Part shown: positions 63,069 to 64,000 of the stretch, piece after piece
Numbering within the stretch: position 1 is the first letter of the stretch
How the letters are laid out: each line of letters starts with the position of its first letter
NCBI RefSeq assembly: GCF_029263665.1
Contig: NZ_JAJUFQ010000001.1
Span: forward strand, 124,001-188,000
Direction: 5' to 3'
Length of the DNA: 64,000 nt
DNA from: Halomonas sp.
GTDB lineage: Bacteria > Pseudomonadota > Gammaproteobacteria > Pseudomonadales > Halomonadaceae
Translations under genes and position numbers: made by a program
Notes under the pieces: generated by a model
Databases searched by the model: none
Told to the model about the DNA's origin: nothing
What the model saw: the letters and a program-made list of their open reading frames with translations, nothing else

Positions 63069-64000
63069 TCAGTTGACTTGTAGCCGTTCGACGAGTCTCA
63101 TCGTCACTTCATGCAGCACCGCCAGTCGTGCCCGGCGCTTGTTGTTGGCATCAATCAGGCTCCAGGGCGCAGCGCTCTGGTGGGTGGCGGAAAACATGTC
63201 ATCAATGGCCCGTTGATAGTCATCCCAACGAGTTCGGTTGCGCCAGTCATCCTCGGTCAGCTTGTGCTGCTTGTGAGGGGTAACGGCCCGCGCCTTGAAG
63301 CGCTTCAGTTGCACGTCACTGTCGATAGCCAGGAACAGCTTGACCAGCACGGTACCGTGGCGCAGCAGTTGATCCTCGAAATCCAGGATTTGCTGATAGC
63401 CGAGCTGCCACTCGGGTTCATCAATCAACGCTTCGACACGCTCCACCAGCACTCGCCCATACCACGAGCGGTCGAAGACCGTGACCGAGCCATCCTTTGG
63501 CAGGCGTTGCCAGAACCGCCACTGCCAGGGGTAAAGGAGCTCCTGTTCGGAAGGAGCCGCTATCGAGCAGACCCGATAGGTACGGGCGTCTAGCGCCGAA
63601 GTCAGGCGGTGTATGCTGCCCCCCTTGCCCGCGGCATCGTGACCTTCAAATACCACGACCACCGGTATACCTCGCCACACGGCTCTACGCGCCAGTTCGG
63701 CCAGGCGCGCCTGGGCACAAGCCAGCTGCTCACGATACTCGGCCTTGTCGATGGCACTGTCATGCCCGGTAAGGTCGGATAGCTGGGGCACGGCAGGCGC
63801 TATCGAGACTCGGCCGCTCGATGGTGCAGCGACCGTGGCCGTTTTGCTCGTCCCTTGCATGGCGACGATCATATGTTCGACTACAGGTGTCAGCAGGTCG
63901 TTGCCGGGTGAGGCATCCAGACACAGCCATGGGCTGTCATCGGTTGCGGTAGCCTTACGCAGTTGTTTGCCCAACTGTTCGATTACTCGATGCTGACTGT
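63069..64000 (-). CDS. PPK2-family polyphosphate phosphotransferase, partial (5' end beyond window)
   Basis: IPVVVVFEGHDAAGKGGSIHRLTSALDARTYRV, FDRSWYGRVLVERVE; frame stays open to the window edge. Confidence 0.88.
   Translation of the reverse strand, partial: SQHRVIEQLGKQLRKATATDDSPWLCLDASPGNDLLTPVVEHMIVAMQGTSKTATVAAPSSGRVSIAPAVPQLSDLTGHDSAIDKAEYREQLACAQARLAELARRAVWRGIPVVVVFEGHDAAGKGGSIHRLTSALDARTYRVCSIAAPSEQELLYPWQWRFWQRLPKDGSVTVFDRSWYGRVLVERVEALIDEPEWQLGYQQILDFEDQLLRHGTVLVKLFLAIDSDVQLKRFKARAVTPHKQHKLTEDDWRNRTRWDDYQRAIDDMFSATHQSAAPWSLIDANNKRRARLAVLHEVTMRLVERLQVN

Overview
The 64 kb window is a gene-dense gammaproteobacterial chromosome segment, probably Halomonadaceae (inferred from gene order, an acidic porin and glucosylglycerate genes). 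I found no prophage, CRISPR array, tRNA or rRNA. Main blocks: (1) a MoxR-DUF58-DUF4381-BatA-BatB/TPR operon ending in an unusual single ORF that joins a BatD-like domain to an octaheme (8x CxxCH) cytochrome with HEAT/TPR-like repeats, followed by katG with an OxyR-like box; (2) a secreted two-domain protein, a porin, a decayed pentapeptide-repeat-like locus and a coiled-coil ProQ/FinO protein; (3) folA-thyA-lgt-TauE-REC, NRDE, ptsP-rppH-HAD, mdh; (4) rsd, dsbB, gshA, tex, msrB (Tat-type leader), pckA (with HexR-like operators), hslO-hslR-yrfG/nudE; (5) ilvD, thiBPQ, lon; (6) pgpA-thiL-nusB-ribH-ribBA-ribD-nrdR, with no riboflavin synthase gene at the usual place; (7) a predicted glucosylglycerate cluster (GH13_18 phosphorylase, gpgS, phosphatase) with a dsbG-like gene; (8) glyA, a secreted hypothetical protein and a truncated PPK2 gene. 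The strongest candidates for something new are the BatD-octaheme fusion operon, the 15-bp pentapeptide-like remnant, the coiled-coil ProQ protein, and a family of structured intergenic repeats. All calls come from reading the sequence and translated ORFs; no database search was run.
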